Program-made: the position numbers and the translations under genes | Origin: Rhynchopus euleeides | Taxonomy: Eukaryota; Euglenozoa; Diplonemea; Diplonemida; Diplonemidae | Assembly (NCBI GenBank): GCA_963210315.1 | Contig: OY723255.1 | Location: forward strand, 1,488,001-1,552,000 | Length of the DNA: 64,000 bases | Direction of reading: 5' to 3' | In this document: positions 29,832 through 40,182 of the stretch, piece after piece | How the letters are laid out: the number at the start of each line of letters is the position of its first letter | Position numbering within the stretch: the first letter of the stretch is position 1 | Notes under the pieces: generated by a model | Database searches by the model: none | Told to the model about the DNA's origin: nothing | Seen by the model: only the letters and a program-made list of their open reading frames with translations

Positions 29832-31160
29832 ATGTGGAACCAGCGCAAGTTCGGCATCACTAGGGGCCGCGCAGACGTCGTCGAGCTCTACGGCACCACC
29901 GGTGCAGCCGGCGGCATCCGTCCCGACCCCCACGCCCCAAACCCCGCCACCAGCCGCGAGGGCAGCCAGGCGACCTACATCTCCTGCACGACGGGCGGCG
30001 GGCAGCAGCACCACCACCACCTTCCCCACCCAACACCCCACGGGGCCTGCACCCAGGAAGTGCCCCTCGCCCACCCTGCGCAGCACCGCCACCACCACCA
30101 CCACCGCTGCCCCGATGTCTCCGCGGTGCAATCCCAGCCCCTGCCGTATGCCGGTGGTGCGTCAGCCGCTGCATCCACTGCATCCATGCCCCTCACGCGA
30201 GGAGACCCGACCCCAGCGATGCCTCAGCAGCAGCACCACCACCACCACCGCTACCCCGATGCCTCCGCGGTGCAATCCCAGCCCCTGCCGTATGCCGGTG
30301 GTGCGTCAGCCGCTGCATCCACTGCATCCATGCCCCTCATGTTAGGAGACCCGACCCCAGCGGTGGCATTCCAGCAGCAGCAGCAGCAGCAGCTCCGCCT
30401 CGAGCTCGGCAGGAAAGCCCCCTGGGAGGGACCCCCTCAGAAGGGCAAGGCAGCACCTCTCTCGCGGTGGGGGTTTGTGCAGGGGGGTGGCGGGGACGCT
30501 GCGGTGGGGCTGTCGCAGCAGCTGGGAGAGGCGGAGGCGGCGGTGCGGCGCCTCCACGGCGTGGTGGATGTGCTGTGCGGTGCGGTGTCCCGCCTGGAGG
30601 GCGAGATGCCCCGGGGCGGCGGTGCGGTCGCCGAGCTCCGGCGCGAAGCGTCACGCCTGCACGCCGCATTCGCAGAGCGCGCCCTCAACGCGGTGCGCGA
30701 GGCTGCGCCGCGACGCTCCCCATCCCCGCCACCCCCACTCCCCCCAGCCGAGGCCTCGCCCCCTCCTGAGGAGGATCCCAGATCCGGCGCCCCAGATGGC
30801 TTGCCACCCCTGACAACCGACCCCTTCGCAACGCCCCGCCCCTGCAGGGAGACGCTCGACATGCAGCGATACCTCGACACGCTCGCATGGGGCCCTGCGG
30901 GTTCGGACGCCCCTCCGGTGGGTGTGGCGGGGGCGGGATTTTCTCAGAGTGGTGGTGGGGGTGTCGGTGTCGCCACGTCGATAAACGGGAGTGGGTCCGG
31001 TGATGTGAGGCGGGCGCAGTTTCTGCAGGGTGTGTTGGATGGGGGTGGTGGCGGTGGTGTTGGTGTTGGAGGGGACGACTCCCTAGAGGATGCGGATGCG
31101 GACGACCTGCCGGTGGGGGGTGGCGGGGGCGGCTGCTTCGATATGTTTGAGGAGATGTGA
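29832..31160 (+). CDS. His/Gln-rich low-complexity protein with two 48-residue repeats (442 aa)
   Basis: Not recognised. The N-terminus (MWNQRKFGITRGRADVVELYG) looks well structured. Residues 87-134 and 135-182 are two almost identical 48-residue repeats (HHHHHR.PD.SAVQSQPLPY... to PQQQ or FQQQ), encoded by two 144-bp direct repeats at 30090-30233 and 30234-30377. A poly-Gln run follows. Residues about 225-292 form a likely coiled coil (LSQQLGEAEAAVRRLHGVVDVLCGAVSRLEGEM...). The rest is Pro- and Gly-rich, ending in an acidic tail and CFDMFEEM. The ATG is preceded by a C-rich tract and CAG. The frame is open further upstream, but only through that tract. The codon pattern (strong G/C third positions in the coil part) supports a real gene. 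Confidence 0.65.
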   Translation: MWNQRKFGITRGRADVVELYGTTGAAGGIRPDPHAPNPATSREGSQATYISCTTGGGQQHHHHLPHPTPHGACTQEVPLAHPAQHRHHHHHRCPDVSAVQSQPLPYAGGASAAASTASMPLTRGDPTPAMPQQQHHHHHRYPDASAVQSQPLPYAGGASAAASTASMPLMLGDPTPAVAFQQQQQQQLRLELGRKAPWEGPPQKGKAAPLSRWGFVQGGGGDAAVGLSQQLGEAEAAVRRLHGVVDVLCGAVSRLEGEMPRGGGAVAELRREASRLHAAFAERALNAVREAAPRRSPSPPPPLPPAEASPPPEEDPRSGAPDGLPPLTTDPFATPRPCRETLDMQRYLDTLAWGPAGSDAPPVGVAGAGFSQSGGGGVGVATSINGSGSGDVRRAQFLQGVLDGGGGGGVGVGGDDSLEDADADDLPVGGGGGGCFDMFEEM

Positions 31161-31225
31161 GGCGGGTGCGCTTCGTGAGGGGAGGTGGGGAGCATGGGTG
31201 GGGGGTTTTTTTTCTCTTTCTGCCC

Positions 31226-31331
<106 letters not shown>

Positions 31332-31386
31332 TGCTTATAGTGTGAATATCCCCGAAACGAAAATACTCGCACCCCAAGGGTGTCGT

Positions 31387-32820
31387 CTACTTAACTACGC
31401 GGGCCCGCGGCCCGGTAGACTCCCCTTGTTTGAGAGAGGAGCTGCTCTGGTGGGGTGAGGGAAGTGACACAGGAGGAGGAGGAGGCGCAGGCGCCACACG
31501 GTCTGTAGCGCCCGGTGACGCGCTACGTGAGGAAGGAGGATTAAGGTAGGCCCGGAAGCCTGTAGGCGCGTGCGGTGACCGCGCACGGGCGGAGGAGGAA
31601 GAGGCACCAGAACGGGGCCTTTGGGGAAGGGCTGCGTCAACGGACACGCCGTCGGGAGGGGAGGTAGTAGGAGAAGGTGGGTCCGGATCAGCGGCGCCCA
31701 CGTCAGCGTCAGCGTCAGCGGTGGGGATCACGTGGTCGACCCTAGGCCTTTGGGCAGGCAGTGCCGGGGTGGAACCGGTATGCGCCTCTAAGGCGGTGCG
31801 CTTCAGCTGCGCCACGGCGGGGATGGATGGCCTGACGCCGTCGGGTGAGAGCCTCCTACGAGGCTGCATCAGGTGGCGGTGGGGTGAGCCCGGGGAGCAC
31901 ACGGTATGGGCCAGCCTCTTCAGGATAACTGGAGGGGTGGCGGGCTCGGGAGTAGCGGGACACGGGGTCGCTTCAGGGGAGGGCTGAGGCGCAGGCACAC
32001 GGGGTGGCGTGGTGGAGGGAAGATCCCCCACGGTAGGCGCAGTCGCCTCTGGGAAGGGCGGGGTTGGCGGCACATGGGGCGGCGGGGTGGGGGCGTCTGC
32101 CTCCACAGGCGTCGCAGGGGCGGGAGGGGCGTGGTGGCCCTTCTTGCAGCAAGCGGTGGGGCGTCTGTCATCCATCTCAGGCAGAGAGGCGCAGACCCCG
32201 CAGGGGGGCAGGTCATGGTCGCGGCAGCCGTGGTGGCCACGCTTGCAGCACATGTTGGAGGAGCTGCAGGTGCCGCAGCGGAGCAGCCGGTGCGTGCTGC
32301 AGAACTGCACGGGCAGTCCGTCATCCTGGCGGTGGTGGGCCCGGCAGCAGTCTTCCATTCGCAGGGTTCGGTTGTGCCCCGCCGCGTCGCAGTCATGGCA
32401 CTTGGGCTTGGAGTGGGCCCTGCAGACGTTGCGAGCCAGCACCTCCGAACGGGGGGCATAGCGCTCAGCGCCGCACGGCGCCGACCTCGGGCTGACCGTG
32501 TCGAGGGGGTCACGGGTGGGGGCTACGGGAGTAGGGTCCCACTGTTCGCTTCGCGTGTCCCGGTCGGGCACCTCGGTATACGACGGGGTAAGGTCCAGGC
32601 CCCACGACTTGCTCGAGGCCCAGTGGATCGCGCGGGGAATCTGCTCGATCAGGATACGGGTGGTGAGCCCGTGGCAGGCAAAGCGGGGGCGCGGCTCAAG
32701 ACCGCCCCAGACTTCCTTCACCCCCACCGCGCGGAGGCAGTAGACACGCGAGACAAACGCGCCAGGCAGGGGCGCGCGGAGGTTAACTGCTTCACACTGG
32801 GAGACAAGGTATTTCAACAT
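31387..32820 (-). CDS. Cys/His-rich protein, 5' end probably in the assembly gap (at least 477 aa)
   Basis: Not recognised. The frame starts at the ATG 32818-32820, only seven bases from the N gap, and has no stop between, so the true start may be in or beyond the gap. The first 95 residues look folded (LRAPLPGAFVSRVYCLRAVG). Residues about 125-235 hold repeated zinc-ligand-like patterns: C.AH....C..C, CC.AHH, FC..H..LRCGTC, CCKRGHHGC, DHDLPPCGVC, ACCKKGHH. The C-terminal half is Pro/Ser-rich and disordered. This is the only long minus-strand frame outside obvious elements, so it may belong to a mobile element or to an oppositely transcribed host gene. A tandem zinc-finger function is inferred only. 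Confidence 0.5.
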   Translation of the reverse strand: MLKYLVSQCEAVNLRAPLPGAFVSRVYCLRAVGVKEVWGGLEPRPRFACHGLTTRILIEQIPRAIHWASSKSWGLDLTPSYTEVPDRDTRSEQWDPTPVAPTRDPLDTVSPRSAPCGAERYAPRSEVLARNVCRAHSKPKCHDCDAAGHNRTLRMEDCCRAHHRQDDGLPVQFCSTHRLLRCGTCSSSNMCCKRGHHGCRDHDLPPCGVCASLPEMDDRRPTACCKKGHHAPPAPATPVEADAPTPPPHVPPTPPFPEATAPTVGDLPSTTPPRVPAPQPSPEATPCPATPEPATPPVILKRLAHTVCSPGSPHRHLMQPRRRLSPDGVRPSIPAVAQLKRTALEAHTGSTPALPAQRPRVDHVIPTADADADVGAADPDPPSPTTSPPDGVSVDAALPQRPRSGASSSSARARSPHAPTGFRAYLNPPSSRSASPGATDRVAPAPPPPPVSLPSPHQSSSSLKQGESTGPRARVVK

Positions 32821-32827
32821 CTGCCCC

Positions 32828-33027
32828 NNNNNNNNNNNNNNNNNNNNNNNNNNNNNNNNNNNNNNNNNNNNNNNNNNNNNNNNNNNNNNNNNNNNNNNNN
32901 NNNNNNNNNNNNNNNNNNNNNNNNNNNNNNNNNNNNNNNNNNNNNNNNNNNNNNNNNNNNNNNNNNNNNNNNNNNNNNNNNNNNNNNNNNNNNNNNNNNN
33001 NNNNNNNNNNNNNNNNNNNNNNNNNNN
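32828..33027. other. Assembly gap (200 N)
   Basis: Exactly 200 N, the customary placeholder for a gap of unknown size. Order and distance across it are not proven by this sequence. Confidence 0.99.
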
Positions 33028-33245
33028 TATTTACCATGACAGGGCCACCCCGCCAGTGTCAAAACCGACAGCAAGGGGCGGTGATTTGGGCAACAAAGAC
33101 AGCCTCTGCAGCAAAGGCTGTGGTGAGTTGTTTGCCCCATTGTGCTGCAGGAGTCACATCCTTACCGGAGTTGCCGACATATGGACTAGCCTGGCTCAAG
33201 TGGCAGGGCCTGACTCTCCCCAGACTAAAATAATATAACATGGCG

Positions 33246-33450
33246 GGCTGCGAGCTGAAGCGTAGCAAAGGAAATCGTACAACTGAACCTTTAGGATTTA
33301 GGACATCCGCGCCACTGTCACAATGGCCTCAACACAAGCCTTGAGGCATCAAGTGAAATGTGTGCTCGAAAAAAAAAGGGCTCCGGGCCTGTTCTCGCAC
33401 ACGTTTGTGGACAGTGTGTGTCTACCGTAAAGGAAAAGGAGTATGACTTT
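33246..33450 (+). repeat. Dispersed repeat family A, copy 4
   Basis: Most diverged copy (GGCTGCGAGCTGAAGCGTAG ... GGAGTATGACTTTC). The same segment order is retained, with CTCAACACAAGCCTTGAGGCA in the middle. Confidence 0.55.
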
Positions 33451-33709
33451 CCCGCCAGACTTTCCCTATGTCTCTTGATTGGTTGCCTGTTCCAAGTGCC
33501 AAACCAAGTTCCACCTGACTTTGGCTGAGCATGACAAATCCGATACGGGCAGGACCAGATGTATGACACGATGCCTATCCATAAGACGAGAGGGTGCAGC
33601 GCTGCCTTGCCGTCAGGGCCATGGGCGAGAGGACAGGGGGTAGGGTGGGGTGGGGGTGGGTGGGGGATGAGGAGTGAGAAGACTGCTGGCCCCACACAAC
33701 GTTGAAAAC

Positions 33710-34186
33710 GAAAAATATTAAACACCCGCTATCGCACGCAAGGCACCGTGTGATCTTCAGCCACACTTTCACACCGATCCTCGGTGTGAAATCATGTCCT
33801 AGTGCTCCCTTGTTCCCTGCCCAAAATGCTGTGCCCCTTCGGACGTGCATTGCCTGCTGGTTGGTACTGCACGGCCACAGACCCCTCCCCGGTGCGCCGC
33901 TGAGTTGGCGCATCACCTAACCCAAGGGTGGTCTGTGGGAAGACAGAGTGTTGACACAATGCATGTTTGGAGTGGCGCCCCCCCACCCACCCACCCCGCA
34001 AACGCAAACAGTGCATGTTGATTCCCGCAAACCACTGACGCATTCATCCAAGTGGTCCCCGAATGGGATCAGATGCCCGCGCCACAATGCAACCCTTGCC
34101 GCACTACGGGCACATCCTGGCGGGGACGATCAAGGACACGGTGTGCCGGTGGGCGCACCAGACGGGGCACCACGTGGAGCGCCGGT
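33710..34186 (+). pseudogene. Relic of an IleRS locus (5' flank plus a 90-bp coding fragment)
   Basis: 33710-33960 matches the upstream flank of IleRS copy C at about 53925-54160 (GGCACCGTGTGATCTTCAG, CCCTTCGGACGTGCATTGCC, GGCCACAGACCCCTCCCCGG). 33980-34080 matches the flank of copy B at about 47765-47850 (CCCACCCACCCCGCAAACGC, GAATGGGATCAGATGCC). 34097-34186 is then identical to IleRS codons for [20 protein letters not shown] and onward, around the HIGH signature, ending abruptly before ACATACATG. The rest of the gene is absent. It shows that a fourth IleRS copy once stood here. Confidence 0.8.
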
Positions 34187-34345
34187 GTCACATACATGTA
34201 TTTTTACATCAGTCCTATTCGTGGTAATTTACCCCCCCCCCCCCTTATATTACCCCCTTTTTCGGAAATTTTGGGTTCAGGCCTCAGAAACTTATCGCGG
34301 GGACCGCGACAGCTTCGCCGTGGCCACACACCTCATCCTTGTCTA

Positions 34346-34663
34346 CACGGTGGGCAGGATGTCCGGGATATCCCGGGTGGGAGGTGGAAACGGGAGGACC
34401 CGAGCTGTCAGATATCCCGCCCAGGTAGGACATGACCTCCTCACCCGGGAGGACATGAGTCCCCCCGCGGGAGGACTCATGTCCTCCCGGGGGAGATGGT
34501 GTGTCAAAAAATGTGAAAAATACCGTTGTCCAACGGGTTTTTGCCCCACAGGACATCCCCCGGGAGGACGGAACACCTCCCGCGCGCGGGAGGACTCATG
34601 TCCTCCCGGGTCCTCTTACGCCCACCTCCCACCCGGGATATCCCGGACATCCTGGCCACCGTG
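34346..34663. mobile_element. TA-flanked short element with CACGGTGG ends
   Basis: CACGGTGGGCAGGATGTCCG with about 40 further bases at the left end matches the complement of the right end, with TA on both flanks. The interior is a nest of palindromes (GGGAGGACATGAGTCC, CCGCGGG, GACTCATGTCCTCCC). It shares the terminal CACGGTGG and the style of internal palindromes with the 2-kb element at 42957-44948, so it is probably a non-autonomous relative. Confidence 0.65.
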
Positions 34664-35183
34664 TAGAAGTGGAACAGGGAGACCACTATGCATTCGACGG
34701 AGGGCACGTCAGAAAGCCCCCCGAGTGACGCCCTTGCATGCGCGGACACATACCGGCTTTGTTGATTATATCGGTCGAAACCTGACAGCGCATCCGCTGA
34801 AATGTCGCCTTTTTGGCTCGATAGTGCTCAGATGCCTTATCGGAGGCGGCGGAACGTGGTACAGGACGTGGGATTTTGATGATGCAGGTGACGGGGTGGT
34901 GACGGGGTGATCGGGAGACTCAGCCGGGGAGGGGTTCGGTACCAAACCACTACAAAATTTTCAGCATTGCATTTCAGCCCCGTTCCGGGCCACCAAAGTG
35001 GGTGTCTCACACCCAGGGACGGTTTTTGGGGTGGTCTGGCTTTTCAGCATTTTTGGGGGGTTTCTGTCCGAAAATTGCCTAAAGGGACCCCCCGTATAAT
35101 TCCACCTTTTTTGGGGGGTGTCGACTTTTACCAGTATTTCCCGGCTTTTCCCTGAAATTCCCGGTTCCCTGGTTTTTTTTTTC
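34664..35183. other. Intergenic stretch without gene
   Basis: No gene is supported. The right part (about 35020-35180) is full of C/T and G/T homopolymer runs and TTCCCGG words, leading into a 156-bp repeat. Confidence 0.4.
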
Positions 35184-35339
35184 AGCACACTTCGATGTGG
35201 GCGGAAAGTGTCGCGTGCTTGTTCGTGCCCTTGTGCTCCTCACTCACGACACCATCATCAGCAGGAGTGTGAGTGTGGAAGCGTCAACGCAAAAAAGAAA
35301 CCAAAGCAAAAAGTGCCGAACAAAGCGCAGTGACACTTT
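35184..35339 (+). repeat. 156-bp repeat family H, copy 1
   Basis: From AGCACACTTCGATGTGGGCG to GTGACACTTT. It is identical, as far as I can read, to 42533-42688 and 45116-45271, while flanking bases are unrelated. In the other two copies the T run at the end is longer (five and eight T). See the finding on these copies. Confidence 0.9.
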
Positions 35340-35639
35340 CCCTTGGCGAAAATCCGTGAAAAAATCACCTCCGGAGGCCGGAAAAACCGAGAATCCAAAA
35401 CCGGGAATAAAACTGGATCGACATCCCAGATTCCCGGTTTTTCTCGGTTTTTCCCGGTTTTCCCGGTTCCCGGTTTTTCGGGCCTGTGTTGTGGTAAGGC
35501 CGGGATTTGGAGGGGGAGATGCTCGCATTCTTTTTTGGGGGCCAAACTGGGTAGTTTTTGGACATCTGAGGGCAGTGAACGTGCACAGGCCTCGGAAATG
35601 CGATTCTCGGGCCTGGAAAGCGTGACAGGTGCACACGAA

Positions 35640-35840
35640 GACATGGGCAACTTGCCCCATGTGCGCCCTGGCCTGGGGCAACTTGCCCCGTGTGTGCGCT
35701 GACAGGGGGCAAGTTGCCCCATGTCAGGGCGCACCTCGCGCAAGTTGTCCCAGGTCACGGCGCACCTGGGGCAAGTTCCCCCAGGCCGTGGCGCACCTGG
35801 GACCTGGTCCCCCGTGTCACGGCGCACATGGGGCAAGTTG
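35640..35840. repeat. Degenerate 30-33 bp tandem and inverted repeat
   Basis: About six units built on GGGGCAAGTTGCCCCATGTC and CGGCGCACCTG. The first two lie in the opposite orientation (GGCAACTTGCCCCATGTGCG), so the array can fold on itself. Each unit contains the palindrome GGGGCAAGTTGCCCC or a variant. Confidence 0.7.
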
Positions 35841-36692
35841 ACTTACAGGAGACACTTTTCCACTGCCCGCCCGCGCCCCCCCTTCTCCCACTCGAGGCCG
35901 TCGCCTATCCTTGCTGTCGCAAGCTTTGGGGATTGTCCAGCGGATGGTTTTTCATCACGTGTCATTCACATGTCATCGGGTCCTTCGGGTGTCCCATTCC
36001 AAAAAACACCCGAAAAATATCACAACTTTGCTAAACTGGACCCAACTCCCCATACTCCTTTTTCCGCCTTTTTTCATCGAAATTCAGCGTTTTTCTCCCG
36101 ATTTTTTTAAATTTTCTTGACAAAATTGGAAATAATCGACACCCCCCGTGACTGAGCCATTTTGCGGACCGCCGACCCCCCCGAATAATTCCAGACCCTG
36201 GATTTTTCCAGGGGGGTGGGATTGTCCGGGTATTCGGGTGTTCCAGGGGGATTTTCACGGACTCTATCTCCAGGCCCGTGGCGGCAGGCAGGTTGCGAGC
36301 AAGGCCGGGTATCACTGCAACCTGAGGAAGAAGGTTTCTCAGGGTCCCCAGACCCCGTCGGGGGAACTGGAAGTGTCCAAAGGGTGGCAGCAGCTCGGGC
36401 AAACCAGATTGAGGAACGCGAGGCCGCATGCATATTCAACCGCATCTGGCCGATGATATCAGTTCACACCTCGGAGAATGATGTGAAACGCAATCTCGTC
36501 AGAGAGGACCCTTGTGCTCATAGAGCCTGGCCTGGGTTCCGGAAAGGCCACCGTCACACACTCCGCCGAAAGACCACCAAACTCGGGTCAAACCAGGTGG
36601 TCACCCTCTGTCCAAATAACTCCACCCCCCGAATAACGTTTTTTTCCCCGGGATTTTTGGGCACCAGGACCCCCCAAATAGTACAATTATTC
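35841..36692. other. Intergenic stretch without gene
   Basis: A few ORF-like stretches but no protein I would support. CCCCCCGAATAATT (about 36178-36191) and AATTATTCGGGGGG (about 36684-36697) are complementary and may mark the ends of another small element of about 520 bp. Confidence 0.4.
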
Positions 36693-37817
36693 GGGGGGCC
36701 CCTTTATGTCGAAAAATATCGTAATGTTGGTGTGGTCATGGAACCCCCCAGAACTGGCACAGAACACCGGTCCACAATCCTTCAGGAAATGTCCGTGCAG
36801 GTTTGTAGTGGCCCTGTAGTGGGTCGAGAGACCACAAACGAACCTTGTGGTGAGCCCCAGTGACGAAAGGCCAGTTATGGGTGTGAATCGGCACCCCATG
36901 GCCAAATGACCCCATCACAGTACGCGCAGACTCCTAATGTTCAACTGAACAGGGGTTGGAAAACCCGAGGGTGAGGTACTACTGGGTCACGTCGGTGGGT
37001 AGGTGGCAGGTACCTAAGGTGCAGTCCATAACGGCTGTCTGTCGGGCCCAATCGGGAGCGAGTCACTTCCCCACACCTGAAGCAAACCAACATTCCAGGG
37101 GTGGTGTGTGGTACCTACACTGCAAAAGTGACCCCACTACGATTTGCACGGAGTCCAATTATTCAAATGAACGCAAACCCGATGTTGGGGTGATTGAAAA
37201 TCGGGTTCCATGTAGATTCCGTGTACGTGTGGTTCCTCAGACTCACTGCCTTTGAGGTTTTAGGTCGTGGCTGTGCCGACTACTGCACAGTGCACCACCG
37301 ACCGAGAGCCCAGCACAGTCCACTCGAGCCCTTCCAGAGCCTGTGGTGTCACCTCAGAGGCAGTGTTGGTCCACCCACGCCTTGGAACCAGACCCACATT
37401 TCAGGGGTGATGTGTGGCACCTACGCCAATAAAGTGACCCCACTACGATCCGCACAGATTCCGAATATTCAAATGAACGGGTTTGTGAAAAAACCGTCTG
37501 GGGGTCTCGCTGGGTCTGGGTGGGTGTTGGCTGCCCGACTGACCCTGTCACAAGAAGTGAACTCTCCCAGTCCCCGACACATGCCAAACCCACATACTTG
37601 GTGCTGAAGAGGCACCAGGCCCTCAGGATTGCGAGGATCAGCCCCTGTTGGGGCCAAGTTAGCTACCATTTCCCCAGGGTACATTTCTCGAAGGATTCCG
37701 TAAGGGCCCCCAGAACTGGCACAGACCTGGCACAGAACCGGCACAGAACTGGCACAGAACCCCTATATGATCACACCATAATGTTTACGTTTTTTGGGAC
37801 CTTAAGACGCCCCCCCC
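36693..37817. mobile_element. Inverted-repeat element carrying three units of repeat D, next to IleRS copy A
   Basis: The left end (GGGGGGCCCCTTTATGTC..., AATATCGTAATGTTGGTG, TGGTCATGGAACCCC) is an imperfect complement of the right end (GGGGTT-like, ATGATCACACCATAATG, TTTACG, GGGACC, G run) over roughly 48 bases, with CAGAACTGGCACAGAAC motifs inside both. Three D units lie at about 36890-36950, 37090-37185 and 37380-37490. The right end is about 60 bp before the IleRS A start codon. No frame of its own. Confidence 0.5.
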
Positions 37818-37843
37818 ACCCCGTGATCAGCATGTTGCACCAC

Positions 37844-37862
37844 AGCACCACCTCTTCTGCAG
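37844..37862 (+). promoter_or_regulatory. Candidate splice acceptor of IleRS copy A
   Basis: ACCACCTCTTCTGCAG ends at 37862, 13 bases before the ATG. The same acceptor and the following GCAGCACATAATC recur before copy C at 54335-54363. Copy B has CCGCCTCTTTGCACATAATC, with the AG changed. Confidence 0.5.
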
Positions 37863-37875
37863 GCAGCACATAATC

Positions 37876-40148
37876 ATGGAGTCCGCAACCTCCCCCGAGG
37901 GCGCCGCACTTGCCATCAGGGTGGTGTCGCAGTGGGAAGAGAGATATTGCCCGGGTCCCGACCGTCATATCTTGGTGCAGAAAGCAGCCAATGTGGCCCT
38001 CAAGAGTTGGTGGAAGGAGCTGCGCGACAAGACTGAGGCCAAGGAGTACAAAGGCCTTCAGAGCCGGCTAGGGACGAGAATCACAAGTGACAAAAAGAGG
38101 GCAGACAGGGCAGCAAAGGCAGCGAAGGCAGCGAAGGTAGAGCAGGCGGAGGAGGCAGAGCTCACGCCACAGGACAACGAGTTCTTGGAGGTGCTGCGCG
38201 ACACGACGAGGCCTGAGGTACTGTGGTGGGCGGAGGCCGTGGAAGCGTTCCTTGCGGATCCCACTTCTGCGGGGGCAAATAAGGCGGAGAGGAAGGCAGC
38301 GTTTGCGGCCGGTGAGGGGCAGGGGCTGACGATAGCGTCGCGCCAGGTCGAAGCGGATGTGCCGGACACGGAGGCTGTGCCGGAGGAAGCTGCGGACAGG
38401 ATTGCGGCGCGCAAGGTCGAGGAGGAGACTGTGGCGGAGGGGTGCCTGCCGAACATGCCTGACTACCCGAACTTCCCGAAGCGGGAGGAGGAGGTGGCGG
38501 AGATGTGGAAGCGGGTGGACGCGTTCCGTACGTCTGTGAAGCAGTCGGAGGGGAAGAAGCCGTTCACGTTCTACGACGGGCCGCCGTTTGCGACCGGGCT
38601 GCCGCACTACGGGCACATCCTGGCGGGGACGATCAAGGACACGGTGTGCCGGTGGGCGCACCAGACGGGGCACCACGTGGAGCGCCGGTTCGGGTGGGAC
38701 TGCCACGGGCTGCCGATCGAGTTCGAGATTGAGAAGGAGCTCGGGATCAAGACGTCGCACGACGTGATGGAGCTGGGGATCAAGAAGTACAACGAGCACT
38801 GCCGCGGGATTGTGATGCGGTACGCGGCGGAGTGGGAGAAGACGGTGACGCGGATGGGGCGGTGGATCGACTTCGAGAACGACTACAAGACGATGAACCT
38901 GTCGTACATGGAGAGCGTGTGGTGGGTGTTCCGGCAGCTGTGGGACAAGGACCTGGTGTACCGCGGGTACAAGGTGATGCCGTACTCCATCGGGTGCACG
39001 ACGGTGCTGTCGAACTTCGAGGCGAACATGAACTACAAGAAGGTGGACGACCCGTCCGTGGTGGTGACGCTCCCGATTGTGGGTGACGAGTCGGTGGCGC
39101 TTCTTGCGTGGACGACGACGCCGTGGACGCTGCCGTCGAACCTGATGCTGTGCGTGAACCCCGACATGAAGTACGTGCAGGTGGAGGTGAAGGAGACGCA
39201 GAAGCGCTACATCCTGGCGGAGGCACGTCTGGTGCAGATCTTCCCGAAGCTGGGGAAGCAGAAGGGGAAGGACCTGCCGTACACGGTGGTGAAGGAGTAC
39301 ACGGGGAAGGACCTGGTCGGGACGGAGTACGTCCCGCTGTTCGACTACTTCGCGCACAAGAAGAAGGACGGGGCATTCAAGGTGGTGATGGACGCGTACG
39401 TGACGAGCGACAGCGGTACCGGTGTTGTGCACCAGGCCCCCGCGTTCGGAGAGGACGACTACCGCGTGTGCCTGGAGCACAAGGTGATCTCGAAGGACGA
39501 GAGCGTGCCGTGCCCGGTGGACATGAACGGGTGCTTCACGGAGGAGGTGCCGGAGTGGAAGGGGGTGATGGTGAAGGACGCAGACCCCGGGATCCAGAAG
39601 CACCTGAAGGACCAGGGGCGTCTGTACAGCGCCGGCAAGATTTTCCACGACTACCCCTTCTGCTGGCGGTCGGAGAAGCCGCTGATCTACAAGGCGGTGG
39701 CGAGCTGGTTCGTGAACGTGACGGCGATCAAGGAGCGTCTGCTGGCGAACAACCTGACGACGCACTGGGTGCCGCAGGTGATCCAGACCGGGCGCTTCAA
39801 CAACTGGCTGGAGCAGGCGCGTGACTGGGCCGTGTCGCGGAACCGCTACTGGGGCACCCCGCTGCCCATCTGGGTGTCGGAGGACTACACGCAGCAGGTG
39901 TGCGCCGGGTCGGTGGAGGAGCTGGAGCGCCTGACGGGGACAAAGGTGACAGACCTGCACCGCGACAGCATCGACGACCTGCAGATCCCCGACCCGCGTG
40001 GGGAGGGGTACCCGCCGCTGCGCCGCATCCCGGAGGTGTTCGACTGCTGGTTCGAGAGCGGGTCGATGCCGTACGCGCAGCAGCACTACCCCTTCGAGAA
40101 GAAGGAGGAGTTCGAGAGCAAGTTCCCTGCCGACTTCATCGCTGAGGG

Positions 40149-40182
<34 letters not shown>

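Noticed and set aside
39108-39824. A 238-codon frame inside each IleRS gene in a second plus-strand frame
   Set aside because: Identical in all three copies only because the DNA is identical. Gly/Asp/Glu-rich out-of-frame translation of IleRS.
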